Shown here: positions 36,830 through 45,617 of the stretch, in pieces
Position numbering within the stretch: position 1 is the first letter of the stretch
Layout: every line of letters starts with the position of its first letter
DNA from: Candidatus Eiseniibacteriota bacterium
GTDB taxonomy: Bacteria; Eisenbacteria; RBG-16-71-46; CAIMUX01
Assembly (NCBI GenBank): GCA_020633975.1
Contig: JACKCR010000002.1
Span: 2,790,001-2,854,000 of the forward strand
Reading direction: 5' to 3'
DNA length: 64,000 nucleotides
Notes under the pieces: model-generated
What the model saw: the letters and a program-made list of their open reading frames with translations, nothing else
The model's database searches: none
What the model was told of the DNA's origin: nothing
Translations under genes and position numbers: made by a program

Positions 36830-36843
36830 TTGACCTAGGTCAA
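36830..36843. promoter_or_regulatory. Perfect FNR/DNR-type palindrome upstream of the cytochrome operon
   Basis: TTGACCTAGGTCAA is a 14-bp perfect palindrome with TTGAC half-sites, 98 bases before the start of the octahaem cytochrome. TTGA(T/C)-N4-(A/G)TCAA is the classic target of FNR/DNR-like regulators. The regulator at the end of this operon has the matching E-x-x-S-R recognition helix. Confidence 0.65.
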
Positions 36844-36886
36844 ACCGATACATGAGGGATTCTGCGTAGCAGCTGAAGCGTGGCTA

Positions 36887-36906
36887 CGGTCTGATCACGC
36901 AGACCG
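36887..36906 (-). terminator. Hairpin downstream of the 36916-37683 gene
   Basis: CGGTCTG (36887-36893) pairs with CAGACCG (36900-36906) over a 6-base loop, starting ten bases beyond the stop of the minus-strand gene at 36916. No T-run follows, so a factor-independent terminator is doubtful. Confidence 0.3.
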
Positions 36907-36915
36907 ACGCGGAGC

Positions 36916-37683
36916 TCAGGCCGCGTCGGCGTCCGCTATCTCGGACAGCTTCTGGAACTCGGCCCACACGATCTTGGCAGCGGCGGCTTCGCCTGGCTCC
37001 GAGATCATCGCCTCGAGTTCGTCCTTGGTCAGGTAACCGATCGACTGACGGTACTCCGACACTTGCTTCGTATATCGACGCATCAGCGCGGACACGTCCT
37101 CGAGGGAGGGGAACGTCTCGAGCTGACTCCACGCCTGGGATTCTGCCCGCCGCTCCTCGTGGGCCGAGAGTAGCGTTGCGATCGGCGTACCGCCCGGCGA
37201 GGAGTGGCGATCCACGAACGGAGGGGGCGTGAGCCGATCGAGCTCGGCGTTCGTGGTGAGAAGATACCGGCCCTCCTCGTTCACCGAGAGGACGTCGGAG
37301 ATCTGAGAATCTTCCACCTGGTACGACGCGACACAGAGCGTTCCCGTCGGATCGACGAACAGCTCGATGAGCGTGCGGCGATCGGGATCCGACTCGGTGA
37401 CGGTCGTGTCCTCCACCCCACCGAGGAAGCGATAGCTCCGCGACGTGAGCACTTCGCGCACCGAGTCGTACGCAGAGTAGTCGAGTTCGTCGAACTCTTC
37501 ACGGGTCGCACTCCGGAAGGTGTGTTCTCCCCCGAAGACTCCGCGCAACTGTCGATACACCTTGGCTGCGCCCATCCGACAGATGGTGTGAACGAGCTTC
37601 CGCTTGAGCACCTGCACCGCGATGAAGCCGGTCAGAGCGAGCACGACGACGACGATCAAGAGGATCTTCACGCGGACCTCCAA
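36916..37683 (-). CDS. Uncharacterised single-span membrane protein
   Basis: I do not recognise a family for this 255-residue protein. One N-terminal transmembrane helix (about 6-26: I-L-L-I-V-V-V-V-L-A-L-T-G-F-I-A-V) is followed by basic residues and a soluble domain of about 220 residues. The composition is acidic and helix-rich toward the C-terminus. The V-D-P-T-G-T-L-C-V-A-S-Y strand region suggests a mixed alpha/beta fold. It stands alone between the cytochrome operon promoter region and the beta-helix/membrane-protein pair, all on the minus strand. ATG is seven codons before the hydrophobic segment; the start was chosen for that reason. Confidence 0.6.
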   Translation of the reverse strand: MEVRVKILLIVVVVLALTGFIAVQVLKRKLVHTICRMGAAKVYRQLRGVFGGEHTFRSATREEFDELDYSAYDSVREVLTSRSYRFLGGVEDTTVTESDPDRRTLIELFVDPTGTLCVASYQVEDSQISDVLSVNEEGRYLLTTNAELDRLTPPPFVDRHSSPGGTPIATLLSAHEERRAESQAWSQLETFPSLEDVSALMRRYTKQVSEYRQSIGYLTKDELEAMISEPGEAAAAKIVWAEFQKLSEIADADAA

Positions 37684-37868
37684 GGCAAGAGCGGCGAACA
37701 GTTCGGTGTCCCGCGCGAGCGCGCGTTCGATGCCAGAGATGGATGCCTGGGAGTCGTTCGCTCGAAGCCGACTTCCCGTAGGAAGTATCGGCCGATGCCC
37801 GGCAGTTCCTGACCGCTAGATGCCGAGGATGCGATCGGTCAGCTCTCAGCCGGTCCGCTCTCTACCTC

Positions 37869-38267
37869 TCAACTCTCCGCCGGTCCGCGCTCTGCCTGGC
37901 CGTCGGCCGCGGACGGCTGCCCGATCCGGTACCAGCGACGAACCCTCCGGCTCCGAAAGACCAGCGAGGAGAGCAGACAAACGAGCGCAACCGCAGCGAG
38001 GATGACGACGAGTCGGACGTATGGTAGCCCGACTCCCGCACGGTAGTCGGCCAGAATGACGAGGGTGCGAACCCACTCGACTGCGCCGATGAGGAGCGCG
38101 CCTTGAAGGATACGCGCTGCCCAGGGCTTCCGGACGAAGAGGAGCGCGAGGAGGATCGGGAGCGGCGCGACGAGCAGCAGATTGCCGGTGCGATAGAAGT
38201 GCGCTCCGAGTACGAGCAGACTCAGCGAGACCGGCAGCAGTTGCAGGACCAACATCGAACGCCTCAC
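37869..38267 (-). CDS. Small multi-span membrane protein of unknown function
   Basis: This 132-residue protein has about four hydrophobic helices (roughly 7-25, 29-46, 52-70 and 84-105) and a charged C-terminal tail beginning R-S-R-R-V-R-R-W. It starts at GTG 38267, whose bases overlap the stop of the giant beta-helix gene (GTGA), so the two are translationally coupled; ATG at 38255 is an alternative. No family recognised. Similar small membrane proteins of unknown role occur widely in bacteria. Confidence 0.6.
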   Translation of the reverse strand: MRRSMLVLQLLPVSLSLLVLGAHFYRTGNLLLVAPLPILLALLFVRKPWAARILQGALLIGAVEWVRTLVILADYRAGVGLPYVRLVVILAAVALVCLLSSLVFRSRRVRRWYRIGQPSAADGQAERGPAES

Positions 38268-41200
38268 TCCAGAACGACGAACTTCCTCACGAGCGTCTCG
38301 CCCAGCGCGTAGAGCCTCACGAAGTAGACCCCGTTCGGACGGGTGGCGCCACCATGGAGATCGTTCAGAGCGGACCAGACGACGCGGTGCGTGCCAGCTG
38401 CTTCTTCCCCATGGAGAAGCTGGGCAACCCGTCGTCCCGAAGCGTCGAACACCGCGAGGTCGACTCGGCCGGACTCCGGAAGGTCGAAGAGCACCGTAGC
38501 TTCGTCACTAACCGGGTTGGGCTGCACGGATCGCAGTCTCAACTCGGTCGGAATCGGGAGACCAGGGACGATGTCGACCGTCGCACAGCAGTCGCTTCCT
38601 GACATCCCGATGCCAAGGGTCCCGAGGCAGGCGATCTGATCCAGAGTCGGAGGAACCTGGTCGTCGGAGAAGAAGGCCCCCTGGGTCGGATGGGGTCTGA
38701 GGCTGAACCTCGCCGGACCACCGCCCGCGATCTCTATCGCGAACCAATACACGTCCACCATCGTCTCGAGCTGCGGCACGGTCCACGTGACGGCGGTCCC
38801 GGAACCGGAGTCGGGCCAAGCCGGCTCCGCGAGCTCGAAGTCGCCGCAAGGGCCGGAATCCAAGATGCTGATCAGAGTCGGGTCGTAGTCGATTCCGAAA
38901 GTGACCCCGGTGAGCCGCGATCCACCATCGTCCGGTAGGGCCGCGATGACGTGGAAGACGAGGGTGTCGGCCGAGGCGACGCTATTGATCCCGTCTCCGC
39001 ACGCTACGATCCCAGAGCTGTCGCAATAGGCCGAGCCGAACTCGTACTGAATGGCTTCGTTGGCGTGAACGATCAGGGCGCCACCCGCATTGAAGCTGCA
39101 CCCGTCCGGCGAGCACGGCACGCCTTCCCCGAGGAAGATGCCGCTATTCGCATAGCAGGTCGTCCGCGTGAGCTGGAGGCAGGTGTCGTCCGGGAGACAA
39201 CACGCGCCAGGTTCCGGGCACGGGTTCGGATCGCACTCGGTGCCGTTCCCCTGATACTCGCCGAACTCGTCCGCGCAGGTCGTGGCGTTCGTCACGAAGC
39301 ACAGGTCGTCGAGGCAGCATGCGCCGACCGAGTCTGCGCAGGCGACGCCGATCGCGCCGATCAACTCACCGCAAGGGCTGTTCGCAGCCGAACAAGGGGA
39401 CGAAATGTCGATGCTGTAGAGACCGCCTGACGTCGGCGCATCGCCGCAAGGCACGGCGCCGCAGAAGATCGGCGAGGCGAACACGGTGTTGCCGTCGTAC
39501 TCGATCGTCCCGCTCCCAGATACACCCGCGCTGTCCACGGCGGCACACTGGAATCGGAGCGCACTCGTCTCGGAACCCGCGACGGCTTCGTCATCCGAGT
39601 TCCCGAACTCGGTGTCGATGGTCGCGCAGTTCCCGTGGACGATCGTCTTGATGAGGGTGACGTCGGCATCGCCCTCGACGAAGATTCCGCCGCCCTGATA
39701 CGCTCGGTTCCGCGCGATCGTGCAGCTCTCCAGCGTCGGCGTTCCGCCGGAAGCGTAGACACCACCGCCATTCGCTTCCGAAACGCATCCGCTCACGAGA
39801 ACGCGACGGAGCGTCGGCGACGCCCCGACGAGCGCGATCCCCGCGCCACGCCCGGATCCGGTGAGCGCTCCCCCGACGACGCCGACCGCCTCGACGATCG
39901 TCTCGGGACCTTCTCCGTCGCGGAAGTAGAATCCACGCCCGACACCTTCGCAATCGATCCGGCACGAGTCCGGATCGCCGCTGGCCGAGCGAAGCCGAAG
40001 CGGCTTCCCGTAGAAGCGGAGGTCCTTGTTCCCCGTGCCGGTGAAGTCTCCATTCCCCAACTCGATGGTCGCGCCCGGTCCGACGAAGTCGATGGCGTCC
40101 TGGATCGTCGCGAAGTCTCCCGAACCGTCGGGAAGCACGACGAAAGCGGCGCACGAATCAGCGTCGCAGGTCGTCCCCGCGCCCCGGAATGTTCCACCGA
40201 GCGAGGTACAGGCGAATTCGACGAAAAGGTCGCAGCTCCCGTCGGGGAGGCAGCATGCGCCGACGCTCGTGCATGGAGACGGATCGCAAGGAACCTCGTC
40301 TCCCTGATAGGTGCCGCCAGCGTTCGTGCAGATGGTCTCGCTTTGGATCGCGCACGCGCCATCGGGAAGGCAGCAAGCGCCCGTAGCGATCGGCCCGCAC
40401 CCCTCGCCCCTCGCGCCGATGAGCAGACTGCACGGGCTCACGGTGGCGAGGCAGGGAGAGAACGAGGAGAGCGTGTAGTCCCCAGTGATCGCGGGGGCTG
40501 CCCCGCAGGAGTCGAAGTCGCAGAAAAGCGGATCGGCGAAGAGCGTGTGCTCGTCGTAAGACGCAGTACCGGTCCCCGTCACGCCAGTGGAGTCGACCGA
40601 GCTGCAGAAGAAGTCCGCGGCCAGCCCAGAGATCGCGAGGTAGACCTCCGGACCTTGCGGAGCGCAGTTACCCCAAACGATGGTCCGCTCGAGCACGGCT
40701 CCCACCCCACCCGCGCGTACGCCGCCGCCGGAGAGAGTTGCAGAGTTGCCGGACACGGTACATCCGACGAGATAGGCCGAAGCCGTCCCCTCGATGAACA
40801 CGCCCGCGCCTTCGGTAGCCGCATTCCCCGAAACGAGACACTCTTCGAGAAGCGGAGATCCGCTCGAAGCGTAGAAGGCGCCGCCTTCGGCTTCAGAAGT
40901 ACATCCGCGGATCGCCACGTTCCGGATCGTCGGAGAGGAACCCAATACGCAGGCGATCCCGCCGCCCCGTCCTCCACCCGTGACCGCGCCGTTCCGGATG
41001 GAGATCCCTTCGAGCACGCTGGCCTGCGTTTCCCCGTCCCGGAAATAGAAGCCGCGATCGAGACCTTCCGCGTCGACGACGCAGGAGTCGGGGACTCCGC
41101 TCGCACTTCGCACCGTGATCGCCTTGCCACCGAACTGGACGCCACGGTTTCCCACACCGGTGAAGACACCGTTCGCAAGCTCGACGATGGAGCCTGAGGC

Positions 41201-43972
41201 GGCCGCGTCGACCGCGGACTGGATCGTCGGATAGGCCCCGGATCCATCGGCCAGGACCACGAGAGCGCAGCCCTCGGGGGAGCAGACCGTCCCGTCGCCG
41301 AGATAGGTGCCACCGAGACCGGTGCAAAGCGCAGGAATCCGGACCAGGCAGGAGCCGTCATCGAGACAGCAGGCGCCCGAAGCAGGGCACGGGTCAGGGT
41401 CACAGACGGATCCGTCTCCCTGATAGATTCCACCCTCTTCCCCGCAGATCACTTCCTCACGGATGACGCACCCGCCCTCGGCCTGGCAGCAAGCACCCGT
41501 TGGGAACGAGGCGCACCCTTCGCCCCGGAATCCGATCTGAAGGCCACAAGGGCTTTCCTCCGCGAGTACGGGCGCCCCGGCGCGAACGGAATAGACGCCG
41601 GTCGTCGTCGGCGCGATCCCACAGTCGACCGGCGAGCAGAACCGCGGATTGACGAAGATGTCCTCAGCCGACCACATGACCACACCGTCGCCGTCGACCC
41701 CGGAAGAGTCCGCAAGCGAACAAGACGTCGCGAACACCGCACCGAACGCATCGATACGCGCTTCCGCACCGCCCATGTCGGCGCAGTTGCCGTAGAGGAT
41801 CGAGCGCTCGAAGTGGAGCGAGTCGGAAGAGCTGGTGTAGATCCCTCCGCCGTAGGCAGCAGCGAAGTTGTCCGCGATCGTACAACCCGAGAGTCGAGGA
41901 ACGGACGAGCCTTCGACGAAGAGACCGCCACCTTGGCTAGCCGCGTTTCCTGCAAAGAGGCACGACTCGAGTCGAGGGCTCGCGTCCAGGAGGTAGACAC
42001 CGCCGCCATTCAGTTCGCTCGTCGAGCCCCGGACCGCACAGTCGATGAGACGAGGACTGGAGTACACCATCGCGATGCCGCCGCCACGGCCGCCGTCCGT
42101 TACGGATCCGTTGATGATCCCGACCCCTCGAACGACGGTGGTCGAGTCTTCGCCGTCCTTGAAGTAGAAGCCTCGGCCCGAGCTCTGACAGTCGATCACG
42201 GTCGAATCGGGGTCTCCGGATGCCGAACGGAGGGTGAGCGCCTTCCCTCCGAAGACGAGGTCCTGGTTACCGAGTCCGGTGAACACGCCGGAGGTCAGCT
42301 CGATGTTCGCCGTCGGTGCGACGCCGTCGATCGCGTCCTGGATGGTCGCGTAGTCGCCCAGCCCATCGGGACTGACAACGAACGCCGGACACGGATTGGG
42401 CGAACAGACGGTGCCGTCTCCCTGGAAGACGCCGCCACCGGTACCGCACGGCCCGATCTCCGCGATCGAGCATGTCCCGTCGGACGCACAGCACGCTCCG
42501 ATTGGTTGCGGGCACGGGTTCGGGTCGCACACCGTCGCGTCACCCTGGTAGGTTCCACCTGCGGTGCCGCAGTCAGCCGAGGTTTCGATCGTGCACGAAC
42601 CGTCAGAAGCGCAGCAGGCGCCAGTCGGCTGCGGACACGGGTTCGGGTCGCACACCGTCGCGTCGCCCTGGTACGTGCCGCCTGCGGTGCCGCAGTCAGC
42701 CGAAGTCTCAATGGTGCACGAGCCATCCGCGGCGCAACAGGCACCGGTCGGCTGCGGACACGGGTTCGGGTCGCACACCGTCGCGTCACCCTGGTACGTG
42801 CCGCCTGCGGTGCCGCAGTCAGCCGAAGTCTCAATGGTGCAAGAGCCATCCGAAGCGCAGCAGGCGCCAGTCGGCTGCGGACACGGGTTCGGGTCGCACA
42901 CCGTTGCGTCACCCTGGTACGTGCCGCCTCCGGTGCCGCAGTCTGCAGAGGTTTCAACGGTGCACGAACCATCTGTGGCACAACAAGCGCCAGTAGGCGT
43001 CGCACAACCTACGGAGCGCGCACCGATGAGGAGACCGCACGGGCTCGCACTGGGCAGAACCGGCGACGTGTCGTACACGGTGTACGTACCGGCCGAGCTG
43101 GCGCCGACACATCCGACGGCGCTGCAGAAGAGAGGGTCGTCGAAGATGGTGTCTAGGTCGTAGTTCGTGACGCCCGTTCCCTCGACGAGGGACGAGTCGA
43201 CGTCGGAGCACGCGAAATCGATCGAACCGTTGGCGGCAACGAATGCACTGCCGCCCTCGACGGACGCGCAGTTCCCCCAGAGAACGCTCCGCTCGAACGA
43301 TTGGAGCGAGTCTCCCGCCGCGTACACTGCGCCACCCCGCGACGATGCTTGGTTGTCTGCGAGGGTGCACCCGAGGATGGTAACGACGCTGGAATCCGCG
43401 ATGAAGAACGCACCGCCATCCACCGCGACGTTCCCGGCGAGCACGCAGTTGGTGAAGCTGGGTGAGGCGCCGCTGACGTGGACCGCGCCGCCTTCGGCCT
43501 GGGACACGTTCGCTGCGAGCACGCAGTTCTCGAAGGACGGAGATGCGCCCGCGCCGATGGAGAGCGCACCGCCGACGTCGGATCCCGTCACAGACCCGTT
43601 CAGGAAGGAGATACCACGCACGACGACCGAAGTGTCGCCGGAAGCGAAGGAGATGGCTCGGGTGAGCGATTCGCAATCGATGATCGAAGAGTCGGGACTT
43701 GCGCTGGCGGACTCGAGAAGGATCGCCTTGCCGGCAAAGGAGAGGTCGCGGTTGCCGGTACCTTGGAACGTTCCGGAGGTGAGTCGGATCGTGTCGCCCG
43801 GGGCGGACGAGTCGATCGCATCCTGGATCGTCGGGTAGTCCCCGAGCCCATCGGGCTGGACGGAGTACACCCCAGCCCACGCGAAATCGGACGGCACCGT
43901 TCCGAACGCGTACAGGAGGAGGATCAGCGAAAGTATCGCCGCTGTCTTCTGCGGTCTCATCATGCTGCTCAT
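38264..43972 (-). CDS. Giant secreted beta-helix protein with Cys-rich GACC repeats and C-terminal sorting domain
   Basis: This 1902-residue protein has a signal peptide (I-L-S-L-I-L-L-L-Y-A-F-G-T-V). Four right-handed beta-helix blocks each begin with a D-G-x-G-x-Y/F-x-T-I-Q-x-A-I/V-D motif. They alternate with Cys-rich repeats of about 41 residues with the pattern G-A-C-C-x-x-D-G-S-C ... G-G-T-Y-x-G-D ... C-x-P-N-P-C. About eleven such repeats occur; five near-identical ones are tandem at 42460-43010. A cohesin/PKD-like region and a FlgD-like C-terminal sorting domain (R-S-V-Q-P-N-P ... K-F-V-V-L-E) end the protein. The paired cysteines suggest disulphide-stabilised surface fibres. The family is common in FCB-group genomes and its function is unknown. 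Confidence 0.82.
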   Translation of the reverse strand: MSSMMRPQKTAAILSLILLLYAFGTVPSDFAWAGVYSVQPDGLGDYPTIQDAIDSSAPGDTIRLTSGTFQGTGNRDLSFAGKAILLESASASPDSSIIDCESLTRAISFASGDTSVVVRGISFLNGSVTGSDVGGALSIGAGASPSFENCVLAANVSQAEGGAVHVSGASPSFTNCVLAGNVAVDGGAFFIADSSVVTILGCTLADNQASSRGGAVYAAGDSLQSFERSVLWGNCASVEGGSAFVAANGSIDFACSDVDSSLVEGTGVTNYDLDTIFDDPLFCSAVGCVGASSAGTYTVYDTSPVLPSASPCGLLIGARSVGCATPTGACCATDGSCTVETSADCGTGGGTYQGDATVCDPNPCPQPTGACCASDGSCTIETSADCGTAGGTYQGDATVCDPNPCPQPTGACCAADGSCTIETSADCGTAGGTYQGDATVCDPNPCPQPTGACCASDGSCTIETSADCGTAGGTYQGDATVCDPNPCPQPIGACCASDGTCSIAEIGPCGTGGGVFQGDGTVCSPNPCPAFVVSPDGLGDYATIQDAIDGVAPTANIELTSGVFTGLGNQDLVFGGKALTLRSASGDPDSTVIDCQSSGRGFYFKDGEDSTTVVRGVGIINGSVTDGGRGGGIAMVYSSPRLIDCAVRGSTSELNGGGVYLLDASPRLESCLFAGNAASQGGGLFVEGSSVPRLSGCTIADNFAAAYGGGIYTSSSDSLHFERSILYGNCADMGGAEARIDAFGAVFATSCSLADSSGVDGDGVVMWSAEDIFVNPRFCSPVDCGIAPTTTGVYSVRAGAPVLAEESPCGLQIGFRGEGCASFPTGACCQAEGGCVIREEVICGEEGGIYQGDGSVCDPDPCPASGACCLDDGSCLVRIPALCTGLGGTYLGDGTVCSPEGCALVVLADGSGAYPTIQSAVDAAASGSIVELANGVFTGVGNRGVQFGGKAITVRSASGVPDSCVVDAEGLDRGFYFRDGETQASVLEGISIRNGAVTGGGRGGGIACVLGSSPTIRNVAIRGCTSEAEGGAFYASSGSPLLEECLVSGNAATEGAGVFIEGTASAYLVGCTVSGNSATLSGGGVRAGGVGAVLERTIVWGNCAPQGPEVYLAISGLAADFFCSSVDSTGVTGTGTASYDEHTLFADPLFCDFDSCGAAPAITGDYTLSSFSPCLATVSPCSLLIGARGEGCGPIATGACCLPDGACAIQSETICTNAGGTYQGDEVPCDPSPCTSVGACCLPDGSCDLFVEFACTSLGGTFRGAGTTCDADSCAAFVVLPDGSGDFATIQDAIDFVGPGATIELGNGDFTGTGNKDLRFYGKPLRLRSASGDPDSCRIDCEGVGRGFYFRDGEGPETIVEAVGVVGGALTGSGRGAGIALVGASPTLRRVLVSGCVSEANGGGVYASGGTPTLESCTIARNRAYQGGGIFVEGDADVTLIKTIVHGNCATIDTEFGNSDDEAVAGSETSALRFQCAAVDSAGVSGSGTIEYDGNTVFASPIFCGAVPCGDAPTSGGLYSIDISSPCSAANSPCGELIGAIGVACADSVGACCLDDLCFVTNATTCADEFGEYQGNGTECDPNPCPEPGACCLPDDTCLQLTRTTCYANSGIFLGEGVPCSPDGCSFNAGGALIVHANEAIQYEFGSAYCDSSGIVACGDGINSVASADTLVFHVIAALPDDGGSRLTGVTFGIDYDPTLISILDSGPCGDFELAEPAWPDSGSGTAVTWTVPQLETMVDVYWFAIEIAGGGPARFSLRPHPTQGAFFSDDQVPPTLDQIACLGTLGIGMSGSDCCATVDIVPGLPIPTELRLRSVQPNPVSDEATVLFDLPESGRVDLAVFDASGRRVAQLLHGEEAAGTHRVVWSALNDLHGGATRPNGVYFVRLYALGETLVRKFVVLE
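42470..43000. repeat. Tandem 123-bp coding repeats (41-residue GACC units)
   Basis: Inside the beta-helix gene, about 4.3 copies of a 123-bp unit follow one another with only a few base changes per copy. The motif GCTGCGGACACGGGTTCGGG, for example, recurs 123 bases apart at 42628 and 42751. Each unit encodes one Cys-rich repeat. The near identity at DNA level suggests recent duplication or gene conversion. Boundaries are approximate. Confidence 0.8.
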
Positions 43973-44228
43973 GCGCGGCTCGACTCAGCTCTGCCCAACC
44001 ATCCGGAGCCTTCATCGAGTATAGCGTTCCGAACGCTTCCCACCGAACGCAAAGGAGCAATGGGTGGAACAGAGCCGATCTTTCGGGAGTCGCTGCGGGA
44101 GAACGGGTTGAGGCGTGAAGCGCCGGAGAGCTGTGATCACTCTCGTCCGTCGAGTTGGGGGGTAGAACGTGCCAGGGCCCGGCTCAGCCTGGTGAACGCG
44201 GCCCGAGGCGGCCCGAGCCGGCCCAGGA
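43973..44228. other. 256-base intergenic region
   Basis: It lies between the start of the beta-helix gene and the stop of the ATP-grasp-like gene, both on the minus strand. It should carry the beta-helix promoter. An ATG at 44059 with AAAGGAG before it opens a plus-strand frame, but that frame runs antisense into the ATP-grasp gene and looks non-coding. No RNA gene was recognised. Confidence 0.4.
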
Positions 44229-45617
44229 TCAGCGGCCCCGAGAGCGGATGGAAAGGGTGCCCGCGCCGTCTCCTTCTTCGAGAGGCGTCACCTCCCACCC
44301 GTCCGATCTGCTCGCAAGTCCCTGGTCGCCGAGAAGCCGCTGAGAGTAGGAAGGAAACGGCACGAACCACCACTCAAATGGACCGCCGACAGTCGAGGAC
44401 CCACCCGATTCGGCGGTGCGAGCCCCCATGTCGAGAACCTCGGCCAACCAACCGAGCGCGACGAGTCCGGCCGTGAACCGCGCGTTGCACTCCACGAGCG
44501 GACGAAGCCGCTCCTCGCCGCGCGCATCCCGATATGAGAACCCATCGACACCACACGGGCCTCGGAATCCAGCGTCCGCCGCGCTGCGTACGAACCGGCC
44601 GGCGACCTCGCGGAACTCGGCATCCCACGAAGATCCCGAGGACACGTTCCACGCGCCGCAGCCGCAACCGTCGCAGCCATCGCCGCCGCGACAGCGACCA
44701 CCATCGCCATCGCCACAGCCACCGACATCGCCATCGCCGTCGCCATCGCCGTCGCCGTCGCCGAGTGACTCGGGGCAGAAGTCCACGTTCCCTCGATTCC
44801 CCAAGTAGATCCCGTTCTCTCCCAACACCTGGCGAGTCGTCCCTAGGCACGTGACGGATCCATCGACTTCGACCCAGAACTGCGCAGACAGATCCACCAA
44901 CCGCTCGAACCAAGGCTCCAAGATCGCGCCGCCGCGGTCCGCGAGTTTGGGAAGTGCGCGCGCGACGGACTCGGCGAGCGGGATCGAGTCCGCGCGCACC
45001 CGTCCACGACCGCTCGTCCCGAATCGGGGCTTCAGCACGAATGCCCGCTGGTAGACCTCATCCCACTCCGAGACGATCCGGGCGATCTCGGTTGCGGCAC
45101 CCGGACGACGAAGCTCTTCGGGAGTCAGTACGACCGGCCACCACCCGATTGAGCGCGAGCTGACGGAGCCGGGCGAACCCCGTCCGGGTCGCTCCCGCCA
45201 CTCCACGCACGAGGCCTTGTCGTGGAGTCTCGATGCGTCGGCAGGAGACGAGAACGCGAGGCCCTCTCCTCGAGTCGCACCGAACTCCGCGGCGCGCGCG
45301 GTCGGATACCATGGAACGATGCCGATGGTCCCGGCGAGTCGAGTCCGAAGCGACCTAGTACTTGGGCGAGCCTCAACCGTCTTCGTGGGCGAGTTTGGAT
45401 TGGCGCTACGAACCGTCGCCGCCTCGAGAGGAGTCGTGCCCGGAGGGAACGTCTCCACCGGCAGATGAGCCGCCGTGTCCGGAGGAAACAGCCCTTGCCA
45501 GAGCGCGAGCAGGTGAAGGAGCTCCGGAACGGCCCGCTTCGCGTCGCGATTCTCTTCGGCACCGAAGTTCGGATAGAGGATGCGGGACGGGCCCGTCTGG
45601 GAACGCCGCATGGTCAC
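44229..45617 (-). CDS. ATP-grasp-like protein with an internal Gly-Asp/Cys-rich repeat
   Basis: The middle and C-terminal parts of this 462-residue protein resemble ATP-grasp enzymes. They show F-V-L-K-P-R-F-G-T-S-G-R-G (nucleotide-binding Lys/Gly loop), I-L-E-P-W-F-E-R, and a final L-V-E-C-N-A-R-F-T metal-binding motif. Between them a low-complexity insert of about 35 residues consists of Gly-Asp pairs and then Gly/Cys-rich sequence (44656-44765). ATP-grasp enzymes form amide or thioester bonds through acyl phosphates; the substrate here is unknown. The GTG start overlaps the stop of the upstream DUF455 gene (GTGA), so the two should act together. Confidence 0.65.
   Translation of the reverse strand: MTMRRSQTGPSRILYPNFGAEENRDAKRAVPELLHLLALWQGLFPPDTAAHLPVETFPPGTTPLEAATVRSANPNSPTKTVEARPSTRSLRTRLAGTIGIVPWYPTARAAEFGATRGEGLAFSSPADASRLHDKASCVEWRERPGRGSPGSVSSRSIGWWPVVLTPEELRRPGAATEIARIVSEWDEVYQRAFVLKPRFGTSGRGRVRADSIPLAESVARALPKLADRGGAILEPWFERLVDLSAQFWVEVDGSVTCLGTTRQVLGENGIYLGNRGNVDFCPESLGDGDGDGDGDGDVGGCGDGDGGRCRGGDGCDGCGCGAWNVSSGSSWDAEFREVAGRFVRSAADAGFRGPCGVDGFSYRDARGEERLRPLVECNARFTAGLVALGWLAEVLDMGARTAESGGSSTVGGPFEWWFVPFPSYSQRLLGDQGLASRSDGWEVTPLEEGDGAGTLSIRSRGR
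44656..44765. repeat. Hexanucleotide-rich low-complexity tract
   Basis: Units of GCCATC and GCCGTC alternate, most regularly at about 44720-44765, coding Gly-Asp dipeptides on the minus strand. The tract interrupts the ATP-grasp-like gene in frame. Such tracts are prone to slippage, so copy number may vary between strains or assemblies. Confidence 0.75.

Noticed and set aside
36887-36906. Factor-independent terminator after the 36916-37683 gene.
   Set aside because: The hairpin lacks a T-run; it is listed only as a weak hairpin feature.
39635-43156. Long plus-strand frames of 447 and 520 codons inside the beta-helix gene.
   Set aside because: They are shadows of the repeat-rich minus-strand gene, with repetitive composition and no ribosome-binding signal.
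44059-44476. A plus-strand frame with AAAGGAG before ATG 44059.
   Set aside because: Most of it lies antisense to the ATP-grasp-like gene and it has no domain or conserved pattern.
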